A stretch of DNA of 64,000 bases from Pseudobdellovibrionaceae bacterium (lineage in GTDB: Bacteria; Bdellovibrionota; Bdellovibrionia; Bdellovibrionales; UBA1609). Position numbers and translations under genes: made by a program. Shown in pieces: positions 26,579-36,030 of the stretch. Below the pieces are notes generated by a model that was not told the DNA's origin, did not search any database, and saw only the letters and a program-made list of their open reading frames with translations. Where the stretch lies: positions 1 through 64,000 of the forward strand of contig JACKAM010000004.1 in the NCBI GenBank assembly GCA_020635075.1. Direction: 5' to 3'. Each line of letters opens with the position of its first letter. Position 1 is the first letter of the stretch.

Positions 26579-28060
26579 GTGAAATCTAGAGAATTGTTTG
26601 AGACATATTTTGAAGTTCTTCGCCACTCCCAATTGACGGTCTACAATCCTGTTGCCAGCTTAGAATTTCCAGTAGACCAGTTTATTTTGGCCATAAAGGA
26701 AGTGGAAACTCTTTTGAATTCCAAACTAGAGGGTTCTGAGTCTCGTGTTGGGATCATTGCCGGAAATTCACCTTTTTTTCTAAGCACGTTACTTGGAATT
26801 TGGGCGAGCCATCGGTCAGCCGTTTTAATTAGCCCAAGCCTTAGGATGAGCGAGGCCCTGAAGCTATCTGAAGTTGCGAATCTAAAGCATTTTTTTATTT
26901 GTAATGCGTATCACGCAACCTGGACAAAACAGTCCAGTTTTCCCTCGATAGATAAAGTTTCGTCGCTCAATTACGACGTCGTTTCGCTTTATCGGTCCCT
27001 AACTCATGTTGCGCCCTCTGATGGGCTTATCGGCGAGGAGGCTGTCGTTTTATTCTCAAGCGGATCCACGGCCCAGCCAAAAGGCATTCGCATTTCATCC
27101 AAAAATCTCCTTACGAACATCGTTGCCACAAACAAGATACTTCCTTTGGTCGATGGGGATGAGTGCCTACCCCTATCGCCCATGTCACATGCCGCTGGGT
27201 TGCGATTTTCGCTTTCCGCGCTTATATCCTCTGCACATCTTCATACCGTTGGAGTTCCGTGTTTTCCAGATGTTGCCAACATGTTAGTTTCTAAGGGGTC
27301 CATTACGCATGTTTCCGCAAATCCATACATAATTTCAGGCCTGCTAGAACGCGGCCTTGGCGGCTCACGGTACCCCTGCCCCAACTTACGAGCAATGACT
27401 ACTGGTGGAGGGCCAATAAAGAAGAATCTTGTCAGGAGATTCTACGAGTGCCTACCTCATGCAACGCTGACTCATCTTTATGGATTGTCGGAGGCGACCT
27501 CCGTGGTAGCGGGTGGAATACTTTCCCCAGATGAAACGGCTGTTAATGTGGGTAAATTCGTTGATTCAGTTGAAATGAAAGTTACTGACGATCAGGAGCT
27601 TTGGCTGAGGGGTGACAGCTTGATGCTTGGCTATCTCAATGAAAACCCCTGGCCCCGGGACGAGTGGTTTCCCACCGGCGATCTGGTTGAGATCGACGAA
27701 GTCGGAAACCTGTCTATTACTGGCCGAAAAAAGAACATTGTTGTTCGCGCCGGCAGAAACGTCAACCCTGTCGAAATAGAGGCTGCCCTGGCCGAGCATC
27801 AAGGCTGCGAGGATTCTTTCGTTTTCGGTGTCGATAGCGAGGAGGATCGTGGAGAGGATCTTGTCGCGTTTGTGGTCTCACGAGATAAGTCGCTTCGCCC
27901 GGAGGACTTTATCTCGTCTTTGAGAGATCGGCTTTCTTCATATAAAGTTCCTAGTGAACTATATATTGTCGATAAGATTGAGCGCACTCCAATGAGGAAA
28001 GTTATTAAAGAATCCGTTCTTCGCGAGTATAGTATGCTTAAAAGGAAATCTGGGGAATAG
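26579..28060 (+). CDS. AMP-dependent acyl ligase (acyl-CoA/ACP synthetase-like)
   Basis: The protein has 493 residues with a GTG start and an AGGTGG site. ANL-superfamily motifs in order: VLFSSGSTAQPKG (P-loop), TTGGGPI, LYGLSEATS (the YGxTE-type motif), WFPTGDL, GRKKNIVVRAGRNVNPVEIE (hinge) and RTPMRKVIK (catalytic Lys). It activates a carboxylic acid as an acyl-adenylate and transfers it to CoA or a carrier protein. A 230-bp gap before it could carry its own promoter. The ACP at 14,239 is a candidate partner; that link is inference. Confidence 0.9.
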   Translation: MKSRELFETYFEVLRHSQLTVYNPVASLEFPVDQFILAIKEVETLLNSKLEGSESRVGIIAGNSPFFLSTLLGIWASHRSAVLISPSLRMSEALKLSEVANLKHFFICNAYHATWTKQSSFPSIDKVSSLNYDVVSLYRSLTHVAPSDGLIGEEAVVLFSSGSTAQPKGIRISSKNLLTNIVATNKILPLVDGDECLPLSPMSHAAGLRFSLSALISSAHLHTVGVPCFPDVANMLVSKGSITHVSANPYIISGLLERGLGGSRYPCPNLRAMTTGGGPIKKNLVRRFYECLPHATLTHLYGLSEATSVVAGGILSPDETAVNVGKFVDSVEMKVTDDQELWLRGDSLMLGYLNENPWPRDEWFPTGDLVEIDEVGNLSITGRKKNIVVRAGRNVNPVEIEAALAEHQGCEDSFVFGVDSEEDRGEDLVAFVVSRDKSLRPEDFISSLRDRLSSYKVPSELYIVDKIERTPMRKVIKESVLREYSMLKRKSGE

Positions 28061-28061
28061 C

Positions 28062-29441
28062 GTGGACCTGATTGTTTGCTCGCTTCCAAAATCAAATTGT
28101 GACAGCCCACTCCTCGGACCGTGTGTCGTTTCGGCTGCAGCCAAGGCAAGTGGCTTTAGCTCAAAAGTATTGGATTTTAACATTCAACTTTATCGACATC
28201 TCAAAGAAACGGGGACAACTGACGCTCAGTGGATAGAGCTGGACTATACGTTTCAGGATCAGAATTTGTTTGATGAATTCGTGCAGCGTCGAGAAATTGA
28301 CCTCCTGATCAACAGCTGGGTAGACCAGATTAGGGATGAAAAACCCAAGTTTGTGGGAATTACGGCCTTCTCCAAGTCAAACACTCGGATGATTAGATAT
28401 TTTTGCCAACTTTTACGGGCTGCCTATCCGGCGGGTAGAATTATCTTAGGCGGACCGGAGAGCTACTTTTGTGGCGAAAATTTAGCGAGGGCTGGTCTCG
28501 TTGACAAGGTTGTGAGCGGATACGGCGAATCAGCAATTATTGCCACGCTCAGCAGAGGCGCGACGGGGCCACCCCTTCACAGCGGAGAACCTGCCATCAC
28601 CAAGTCGCCCACTTTCTTCTGCAGCCCAGATTACTCAGACCTGGACATGAGCCTGTATCGTGGCGGCTTCCTTTCAGTTTCAGCCTCTAGAGGATGCCTG
28701 CGGAAATGTCAATTTTGCGCCGTTTACTCCGTTTGGGGCCCCTTGGTGAACAGGAAGGCTGAGGACGTTGTGGGGGAAATGCGGCATGGCTTTGAGAAAT
28801 ATAACATAACAAAATTTCACTTCACCGACAGCACCTTTAATGGGTCAATTGAACACCAAAGGGAAATTTGTCGACAGCTGATAAAAGTGCCCCATCAGTT
28901 TGAATGGCAGGCCTTTGTAAATATTTTGCCAAAAAGGAAATCCAACTCTGACGACATACACCTACTTTCTAATGCGGGCTGCCGGTTGCTAAAGGTGGGC
29001 GTTGAATCCGGTAGCGAGCGCTTGCGCCGGGAAATGGGAAAACCTTTCACCAACCAGGAACTTTTTTTGTTTTTGGAAGAGCTGGGGAAAACGGAAATTC
29101 GTTGTGATTTGTTTTTTATGGTCGGTTACCCAAGTGAAACAGAGGAAGAATTTGTCATGACGATGGATCTCATTTCTGAATTGCGCCAGTTCCAAGGATC
29201 TATCGCCCACCTAAGAGTTGCTCCAACTACTGTTCACGAGGGCACTAAGTTGTGGGCAAACAAGGACACGTCGCCAGCCTCATTCAGCGAATCGAAAGAT
29301 ACGAATTCAGACCTATCCGCTCAGTCCAGCAGATTCGAGAGATACCAATCCCTACGTAACCACATCTTCCAGAGCGGATTTAAGATTCGCCATCTGGAAG
29401 ACATCAGAATGCAGTTGTCTGTGAAAAGGGGACTCGTTTGA
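28062..29441 (+). CDS. B12-binding-type radical SAM protein
   Basis: The protein has 459 residues with a GTG start one base after the ligase stop, so it is coupled to it. The N-terminal Rossmann half has VGITAFSKSN and IILGGPES (residues 98-134) and YGESAI, the layout of cobalamin-binding rSAM proteins, though no DxHxxG His is seen. The cluster is the classical CX3CX2C at C212, C216 and C219 (RGCLRKCQFC). VGVESGSERLRREMGK and FMVGYPSETEEEF follow. Possibly a methyltransferase or C-C bond-forming enzyme acting with the AMP ligase product. Confidence 0.9.
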   Translation: MDLIVCSLPKSNCDSPLLGPCVVSAAAKASGFSSKVLDFNIQLYRHLKETGTTDAQWIELDYTFQDQNLFDEFVQRREIDLLINSWVDQIRDEKPKFVGITAFSKSNTRMIRYFCQLLRAAYPAGRIILGGPESYFCGENLARAGLVDKVVSGYGESAIIATLSRGATGPPLHSGEPAITKSPTFFCSPDYSDLDMSLYRGGFLSVSASRGCLRKCQFCAVYSVWGPLVNRKAEDVVGEMRHGFEKYNITKFHFTDSTFNGSIEHQREICRQLIKVPHQFEWQAFVNILPKRKSNSDDIHLLSNAGCRLLKVGVESGSERLRREMGKPFTNQELFLFLEELGKTEIRCDLFFMVGYPSETEEEFVMTMDLISELRQFQGSIAHLRVAPTTVHEGTKLWANKDTSPASFSESKDTNSDLSAQSSRFERYQSLRNHIFQSGFKIRHLEDIRMQLSVKRGLV

Positions 29442-29453
29442 AAGCTAGATTTT

Positions 29454-30383
29454 CTAAGATGTTTTCGCCAGAGTTTTTGTAATAAATCCGCGAATTCCCC
29501 AAAAGAAAAGGGCAATTAAAATCCCGTAGAGCAGAGGAATCGTTAAAATTGGTAAATCCCACACTCCCACAACCGAAGGTACCGTGAACCCGTAGTAGAC
29601 TCCAATAGCAAGAATGCCGCTGATAATGACACCCTTTCGTCCATTGAAAAGAACGCGAATAACTAGCCAGCTCAACAGCGCAATTCCCAGACATTTTAAA
29701 TAGACCATGGCAATGCTGTCGGTCGAACTGCTTAAAAAGTAACCCAGTATAAATCCGGGAAAGGAGAAAATCTGATTTTGGAAAGGCAACATGTTGTTTA
29801 TTTTTACTTCATTACTGCTGCTATAGAGCCTGGAACACTCCTTTTGGCAGTTGTTGCAAGATTGGCAGGCCTCTGGGCGATGGCGCTCTTGGTTATATTG
29901 TCCATAAAGCATTTCCACCGGCCTTATGGGGCAAGCGCCGGAACACCATCCCCCAAAGCCGTCAAATAAAAAACCGCTGCCCAAGGCAACCAACGCCAAC
30001 AGAGGGATTGTTAAAAGAACAACCTGCGCCTCGAGATTAAACAGAAATATCCGAGCAGGCACTAATACAAACAACAACCCCCAAGAGATATGCTGAAGGG
30101 ATTGGACCGTGTTGTCTGAAAGCTTTGTTCTGGAGCCAATCTTTATTCGGCGGCCAACAGACTGGAGAATTGCCAGAGGACAAAAGCTTGCCCAAAGATT
30201 GGGCGCCAAAAGAAAAATGATCGGGGCCGCGGGAATAATGAGGCTCCACAAAAAATTCAGCCCCTGTTCCGGAGAAGCCTGTAGCAGATAAACAGTAATG
30301 GCGAGAATAATTAAAGAAAATCCTGAGCCCAACAGCCAAAATCGAGAGTATGGCGGTGAAATTGTTTCCTTAGGTTCAGCCAT
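29454..30383 (-). CDS. Polytopic membrane Fe-S protein (NapH/NosR-like fragment)
   Basis: The protein has 309 residues and about eight membrane segments. FCPLAIL (around C68) and WCSGACP (C147, C151) are the CP-type motifs seen in NapH/NosR/CcoG membrane proteins. They are followed by one ferredoxin motif CxxCxxCxxxC at C173, C176, C179 and C183. NapH normally has two such motifs, so this is a reduced form. It would move electrons at the inner membrane. It is the last gene of the insert and is convergent with the B12-type rSAM gene; supply of electrons to the local radical SAM enzymes is an attractive but untested idea. Confidence 0.72.
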   Translation of the reverse strand: MAEPKETISPPYSRFWLLGSGFSLIILAITVYLLQASPEQGLNFLWSLIIPAAPIIFLLAPNLWASFCPLAILQSVGRRIKIGSRTKLSDNTVQSLQHISWGLLFVLVPARIFLFNLEAQVVLLTIPLLALVALGSGFLFDGFGGWCSGACPIRPVEMLYGQYNQERHRPEACQSCNNCQKECSRLYSSSNEVKINNMLPFQNQIFSFPGFILGYFLSSSTDSIAMVYLKCLGIALLSWLVIRVLFNGRKGVIISGILAIGVYYGFTVPSVVGVWDLPILTIPLLYGILIALFFWGIRGFITKTLAKTS

Positions 30384-30483
30384 CCGGCATCGAGTCGATC
30401 ACAAAATCGGCTAGTATTCAATTGGCGGAACATCAGAACTGGACATTGGTGAAGCTAAGCTGCCGCGCCCCGGATACGCCCTG

Positions 30484-30497
30484 CGGGGCGTTGCCTC
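30484..30497 (+). repeat. Direct repeat at right end of the 23.8 kb insert
   Basis: CGGGGCGTTGCCTC is identical to 6,663-6,676. To the right, similarity with the reversed right arm resumes (CTTCCT, GTTGACCA and TTGAATTTTGCC blocks up to the rSAM start). The copy sits inside a GC-rich imperfect palindrome from about 30,467 to 30,502. Confidence 0.8.
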
Positions 30498-30579
30498 CGG
30501 GGCAGGGGCGGCTCTTCCTCCGTTGACCACTGCTCCCCGAGGAAGGAGACTGGATCTTGAATTTTGCCGACGGATCGCC

Positions 30580-31662
30580 ATGTACAAATCTGACGAAGTA
30601 AAAACTGTCCATTTGGAAATCACCACTAAGTGTAATGCTACCTGTCCCATGTGTTTGCGCGCGGTGCTTGGCGGAAAGATTAATCCTCAACTTCCATTGG
30701 TTGAATTGAGCTTACTGGACATCCAGAAGATTATGCCGGAACCCTTTGTTAAGCAGCTCGGCCGCATTTACTTGTGCGGAAACTACGGCGATCCCATTCT
30801 TGCACAAGAGACCCTCGAAGTTCTTCAGTATTTTCGCCGCGTCAACCCAGAAGTCCGTCTCGATATCTTCACCAATGGGTCGGCCCGAAGTGAACACTGG
30901 TGGCGGCAGGCCGCTTCGGTCGTGGACCTTTGCAGGTTTGGCATCGACGGTTTGGAAGACACAAACCATATCTACAGACGGGGGACGAAGTGGCCACTTC
31001 TCATGCGTAACGTGGAAGCATTTATTAGCGCCGGCGGATCTGCTCACTGGGACTTTATCGTATTTCGCCACAATGAACACCAAGTTGAGCTCGCCAGAAG
31101 CCTAAGCGAGGAGATGGGATTCAAGGGCTTTCAAGTTAAGAAGACTGGGCGCTTTTTTTGCAACACCCGCTCTGTTGTCAAGGATCGACAAGAGGTTCTA
31201 TCCTCCACTGGCGATTTGGAATATCATATTGAAATGCCTCGAAATCCTGAGTTTGTTAACGCCTCACTTGCCCAGGAATCCAGGATTGAGAAAGACCATG
31301 GGAGCCTTAGAAATTTTCTAGAAAAGGTAAAGATCCACTGCAAGGTCGCCAAGGAAAAGAGCATCTATGTCAGTGGCGAGGGACATGTTTTTCCCTGTTG
31401 CTGGACCGCCAATCAGCTTTACCCTTGGTACCGCAAACCAAAGACCGGGGAAATCTGGAGCCTGCTCGGGCAATTGCCAAAAGGGCTGGATGACCTTGAC
31501 GGTCGCCGACGCCCAATCTCAGAAATCATTGACGGTGAGTTTTTCCAGAAGCTAATCCCCGGAGGGTGGGAAAAACCCACTTTTGCCGATGGGAAAATTT
31601 ACGTCTGTGCCAAAACCTGCGGCAGCCGCGAGTTTGATCCCTTTAAAGCACAATTTCATTAG
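30580..31662 (+). CDS. SPASM-like radical SAM protein (left arm copy)
   Basis: The protein has 360 residues from the ATG at 30,580; the reading frame is open 57 bases further upstream, but the mirrored copy at 42,176-43,258 starts here (MYKS). The cluster is C18, C22 and C25 (TKCNATCPMC). CGNYGDP stands in for GGEP. C-terminal cysteines are IHCKVAK, FPCCWT and VCAKTCGSR. It remains intact while every gene beyond it in this arm has decayed, which suggests its product is still needed. Its stop overlaps the stop of the adjacent pseudogene. Confidence 0.9.
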   Translation: MYKSDEVKTVHLEITTKCNATCPMCLRAVLGGKINPQLPLVELSLLDIQKIMPEPFVKQLGRIYLCGNYGDPILAQETLEVLQYFRRVNPEVRLDIFTNGSARSEHWWRQAASVVDLCRFGIDGLEDTNHIYRRGTKWPLLMRNVEAFISAGGSAHWDFIVFRHNEHQVELARSLSEEMGFKGFQVKKTGRFFCNTRSVVKDRQEVLSSTGDLEYHIEMPRNPEFVNASLAQESRIEKDHGSLRNFLEKVKIHCKVAKEKSIYVSGEGHVFPCCWTANQLYPWYRKPKTGEIWSLLGQLPKGLDDLDGRRRPISEIIDGEFFQKLIPGGWEKPTFADGKIYVCAKTCGSREFDPFKAQFH

Positions 31663-33045
31663 CTGGGCTCTTCAAGTAGCTCCGCCATTTCAGGAAAGAT
31701 CTCATTAAAATTGTCCCGAATATTGTCCATCAAGCGGATATATTCCTGAACTGTGGTATACGCCGAGAATCAGTCCTCCGCCTTCATAAAGCGAATCAAG
31801 CCCTTTAATCGAGAAATTCCGTACTGACTGGAAAGAAAGTCCTGATCCCTTGCAAAGCGATCTTCGAGCCAGCCGTAAACCCTATACTTTCTTGTAACCT
31901 TTTTTAAACTCAGGTGAAAGAACTTTAATGTTCAAATGAGCAGGGTGACAAACCAAATGAAGATTTATGAGTCCCGAACCAACGGCCACGGGTTAATTTT
32001 TCGATACTTTGCTCCAGCTTCCACTTAATAAAATCTGGTAGATAAAATGTTCAGCACCTGAATCGCACCACGCGATCGTCACTGATGTTATCGGGAGGCG
32101 TCAAGCCGACGCAGCTGAGCTCGATGTCCTCCACCGGCTTGGTGGCGAATATAGTCATTCATCGCTCCAAGGCTGTCGATACCAAAGTGAAACCGCACCC
32201 TCTGAAAATGATTCCATATTGGAGCAGCCGATCGGAATCCAATCCCGCTGTTGTTGTATCGCAACAATGGATTAGCATGGTCTGGCGAATGGTATCTTCT
32301 AAAAGTGTATAGTGTTCTCAACGATCGTTGCTTCCACCACCAGCAAGTACAACTGGCGCATGTTGGCAATTGATCGTAGAGCTGGTCCCAAAACGCTTGA
32401 TTGTCCACGATGTTAGTTATAGGTGGCGCCATCCACCTTTCCTTTGTTGCGCCACCGCATGAGATCTTTGAGTTCCGGATTTTCGATCTGTGGATAAAGG
32501 CGATTCCAGTCTCCAACCCAAAGGAACTGTCACCGGGGTGAATACATCACACATTTCAAGTTCCGCACTTTGTCCCCAACCGAAGATCCACATAGTGATT
32601 GTGGAGGAACACTTCCGTCCTCGTCCGTGGCCTCGACGAGGTGACGCAAGCTCACCCGCTTGCTCCAATATTCTGTTTCCAATTACGTTTGAGCGGTGAC
32701 CCGCCTCCCCTTGAAACACTTTAGACAGGATGCGGCATGTCTCCCCTTAGCATCATCTGCCGAACATCACGCATATACTGGTTATTCCAGGCACTCAAAA
32801 GGTCTGTTTTATTGAGGTTCGCCGGTCGGCCGTTCCGTTTTTGAGAATGCCCACCTCACCGCTATATTTTTGTCCTGAGTTGTCTCCAACAGAAGAGGCG
32901 TTGGCCGTACAACACAGGCGCAGGTGTCCATTTGGTCGGCGCTCATGAATCCACGGAAGAATACAAAAAGTTGGGCTAATTGCCCGGCCCGAAGCTCTTC
33001 ATTTCATCAATCCTCGGTGCGTCCACATTCGTCATCAAATCACCC
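31659..33045 (-). pseudogene. Decayed copy of the twitch radical SAM gene at 40,749
   Basis: The minus strand aligns with 40,749-42,179 but has many frameshifts and stops. Recognisable pieces include FWDQLYDQLP, FQRVRFHFGIDS and MNDYIR at 32,088-32,516, and PEMAELLEE at the 3' end. The CX3CX2C segment is not readable in one frame. Convergent stop-codon overlap with 30,580-31,662 mirrors the 42,176-42,179 overlap in the right arm. Confidence 0.85.
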
Positions 33046-33850
33046 AATTTTATCGGACCCAATGAGCATATATCGCCTATAGTCCCGCAGGCTCATACTG
33101 TCCTCATACAAAACCAAAAGTCCATCGGTGCGAGGCCTTAAACGCCTGAATACTATCGACACAGTTAACGTTCCTTCCATTCAAAGAAGTTGTTCGACTG
33201 CAAACAACCACTTTTCCTTTGGGGATCCGATCATACCACAGGAGAACCCTGAAGATGCTCACAACTTGTATTAATAATGATATCAGGACCCCTACCAGGA
33301 ATGAAAAGGACCTCAGAATCCCTCATCTAACCCGTCCAAAACCAAGTGGAAGGTGGTACATATCAAAGGTCGCGGCCTCATTTCCCAGCTCTCACAAGTG
33401 CTGACGGGCAATCATATCCATGACCTTTCAACACTCGGACCAATATCAAAGTCTACGCGACGAAAGTGGCTGCATCAACCACAACATCATCAAACCCAAC
33501 ATTCCATACCACCCGCCGAGAAGGTAGTATATTATAGGGCGCTCTGGCAGCACGGTCTTGAGCATTTAATTAACCACAATTTGACCGATTTGGCCGTTCG
33601 ACAAAACTTGAATCATCCGCGGTAATATTGAGGATCCAGTTTTTATTCGCCGAACAAAGGTCCCATAATCACTCTGGTCATTGGCATGCTTCCACTTTGA
33701 ACGGCAGTAAACAGAACTTCCCCAGCATCCGCTGCCATCAACCCACGCACCACCCTTTAGGACCGAGCGACAGGTGATTTCACTGGCGGCCAATGAAGTT
33801 CAAGACCTCGCGGCCGAGAAGTGTTGGTTCCATCTGCGGGCAGAAGGATT
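33046..33850 (-). pseudogene. Decayed copy of the methyltransferase-like gene at 39,901
   Basis: On the minus strand EITCRSVLK, then ANDQSDYGTFVRRIK and RMIQVLSNGQI (33,566-33,793) match the N-terminal part of the gene at 39,901. Toward 33,050 the C-terminal part is recognisable in DNA alignment only. Several frameshifts separate the pieces. Limits are approximate. Confidence 0.8.
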
Positions 33851-35373
33851 TGTAATCGTCCACGCAACTTATCCTTCCATTTATTTTCAATAAATCACGA
33901 TTGAAATAAATCAAGGGCGCGAAAATCTCATCATTCAGATTATTCAAAAGTGTTCGCACAGAACGCGACAACAAAAGGTCCCAAAGCGCTGTGAAAGTAC
34001 TTGCTGCGCAAAAAGGATGATGCAAGGAAAGATCTGCTGGGGACCAAGATAGAATCTTAATCCTCCCGGTGAGCCTGAAACCCAAGTCCGTGTCCTCAAA
34101 CCTGTAAGCAAAAAGGTCTGGCGGAACCAACCAAGGTCTTTAAATTGCTTTTAATCGACAAACAAACGTCGAGACATAGCGCCAACGCATGGGCGTTTGG
34201 TCTCCAATCCTCAGTATGCTTTGAAACATTTCCCGTAATAGCCGCCTCTTTTCCTGAGTGTGCTGGCCAGGTACTAGGTCCTCCCACAGATGAGTTCCAG
34301 AGGAAACCTTCTTTGAATTTGCAGTAAGGACAAGGCTGTATCAAATCGTAATGTTGATGAATATCAACCAAGTGATCTGTATAGGAGGGAGGAATCAGAA
34401 TGTCTGAATCCAAGAACACAGAAACTCCCTCCGCCCATTTAACCCCTAAATTGCGGCAATCCCGGCACGAAATTGACTATCGCCCATCTTTCTACTCCGG
34501 AGCGAGGGAGGAAGGTAGTAACCCACAGACGAGGTTCTGTTGGCTCAACCACTGAGCTAATCTTTATCAGTTTGGTCTGCAATCATCGTCAACCACAATG
34601 ACTTCATAGGGGACTCGGTTTGTTGTTTGACAATGTTTCGCAAAGTGGTGAGGATGGGCCGCATTGTTGTAAGTCGGGATAATATAACTGACCCGTGGCT
34701 TTTCTGATCGAGGCCGAGTCGCAGATCTGGATCGACGACGGGTCCATTTCCTTCCGGATTACCTGGATGATAACTGTATTGCCCGGAGGAGATATTTTAG
34801 GTCCGGATATCGTAGAGACAAACCGAGAACCGGCCACTCCAGCTGAGTAGCATTTGTCTCAGCCTCCGCTTGTAACAGAAATAGAACCGTAGTTTCTTCC
34901 ATCTCTTCGGGCAGAGCCTCGCGGTGCCAAGAGCCCTCCGATGCGGTCCACCACCCAGATGTACTGAACGACATTCCATTTCTCTACTCCCTTTGATCAA
35001 TGATTGGTGTTCTCATTCCACTGGTAACAAACCCCAGGCTGACCGCCCGGGGATCTACCAACCGGAAAGTAGTCGTAGTCGGTCATGGTCAAAGATTCGC
35101 TCACCCGTATCACCAAAGGCCAACCGGCTTGGAGGATACTGGCGACCAGGTCCCTCCCTCCTGACCTCGAAGATGAATTGCAGCTATGGCGATGCGATCA
35201 TTCCCAAACCGGCTTCTCTGAGTTCTTCAGCAATTTTCCTTATTTCCCGCCCCATGGCGACATCCGAGCAAACTCGCCAGCTGTACCTACAGCCGACAAA
35301 GGCCGGCATCTGATACGCCATCGCTCAACATTTCTTACTTCTGACTGGGGCAAACAAACTCCACTAATGCCTA
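33780..35373 (-). pseudogene. Decayed copy of the radical SAM-glycosyltransferase fusion at 38,322
   Basis: The C-terminal part is clearest: YRFEDTDLGFRL and LLLSRSVRTLLNNL at 33,780-34,130, and FLDSDILIPPSYTDHLVDIHQHYDLIQP at 34,096-34,419 are the glycosyltransferase acceptor region in two frames. The N-terminal part is broken by stops and indels, and the start codon is lost (ATTAG-like where ATG is expected). Confidence 0.82.
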
Positions 35374-35409
35374 AGCTATGAAAGCAGAGGAGGCTTGGCA
35401 ATACGAGGG

Positions 35410-36030
35410 CTAAATTCCTATTGATGCGGCGTCCTCAGGGCCTCTTTGGACCGGGTCAATGCTGAGGGAATTGACGTTTAACCTTGGTGGCTGGCTTATG
35501 ACCCAGTCAAGAAGATCGACCACGGTAGGGTGGAGCTTTTCTGCCCGATGCTTCTCCTCTGTTCTGGCGTTTGTACATAACCCATCGAGAGACAGGTCAC
35601 GCCAATTCTGTCTTTGGTCGCACACCAACAAAGATTTTGGCAGAGACTCGCAAACTTTTTCTCGACGGATACATCCAATTAGATGCTCTTGCCCCCACAT
35701 CGGCAGTACCGCCCAAGCATATCAAACGGCCCTTTTTCCTTTCCGACCAGGTTCGCCAAACCTGCTCCACGAGAACACTTTGTTAAACTCCAAAGGCGGA
35801 ACAAAATGACCACATCATATCCAAGGCCTCCTCGGCAACTCGTGTCGACCTCTGGTCCGTGTCAACATCAAACCCATTCGAACGACTTGCAATCCTCTGC
35901 CTTGGCTGCTTCGGGCAATGGCGCGCAATCCATACTCTGGATTTCCTCCACAAAACTGTTCGGCCCATGGTTAGCATTTCCTTTCCACTCAGAGATTGAC
36001 CCAAAACGTCTCATCACCTGCACAAGGGCA
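35410..36030 (-). pseudogene. Decayed copy of the type 2 SDR at 37,692
   Basis: The minus strand holds TEEKHRAEKLHPTVVDLLDWVISQPPRLNVNSLSIDP at 35,410-35,700 in one frame, and a glycine-loop and SNGFDVDT segment near 35,850-35,960 in others. The original stop is out of frame and the start region is disrupted. The reading frame is not recoverable. Confidence 0.82.

Larger units (their letters stand above)
6677..30483. mobile_element. 23.8 kb insert splitting the left arm
   Basis: The right arm runs continuously across the equivalent point, from the SPASM-like rSAM gene at 42,176 to the twitch rSAM gene at 43,436 with only 177 bp between. In the left arm the same neighbours are 24 kb apart. 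The segment is bounded by a 14-bp direct repeat. It carries eight radical SAM genes, ACP, MBOAT, an AMP ligase and a ThDP enzyme but no visible integrase or transposase. The mechanism could be insertion here or deletion from the other arm. The type is a best fit only; mobility is not shown. Confidence 0.55.

Noticed and set aside
28062..29441. MiaB/RimO-type tRNA or ribosomal protein methylthiotransferase
   Set aside because: There is no N-terminal three-cysteine cluster domain or TRAM domain; the N-terminal half is a Rossmann-type region.
6677..30483. Integrative element or prophage
   Set aside because: Despite flanking direct repeats, no integrase, transposase, conjugation or phage structural gene is visible, so only the term insert is used with confidence.
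34924..35381. Overlapping open frames of about 100-130 codons on the plus strand in the decayed arm
   Set aside because: They are antisense to the ruined glycosyltransferase fusion and arise because decay removed stops; they match nothing.
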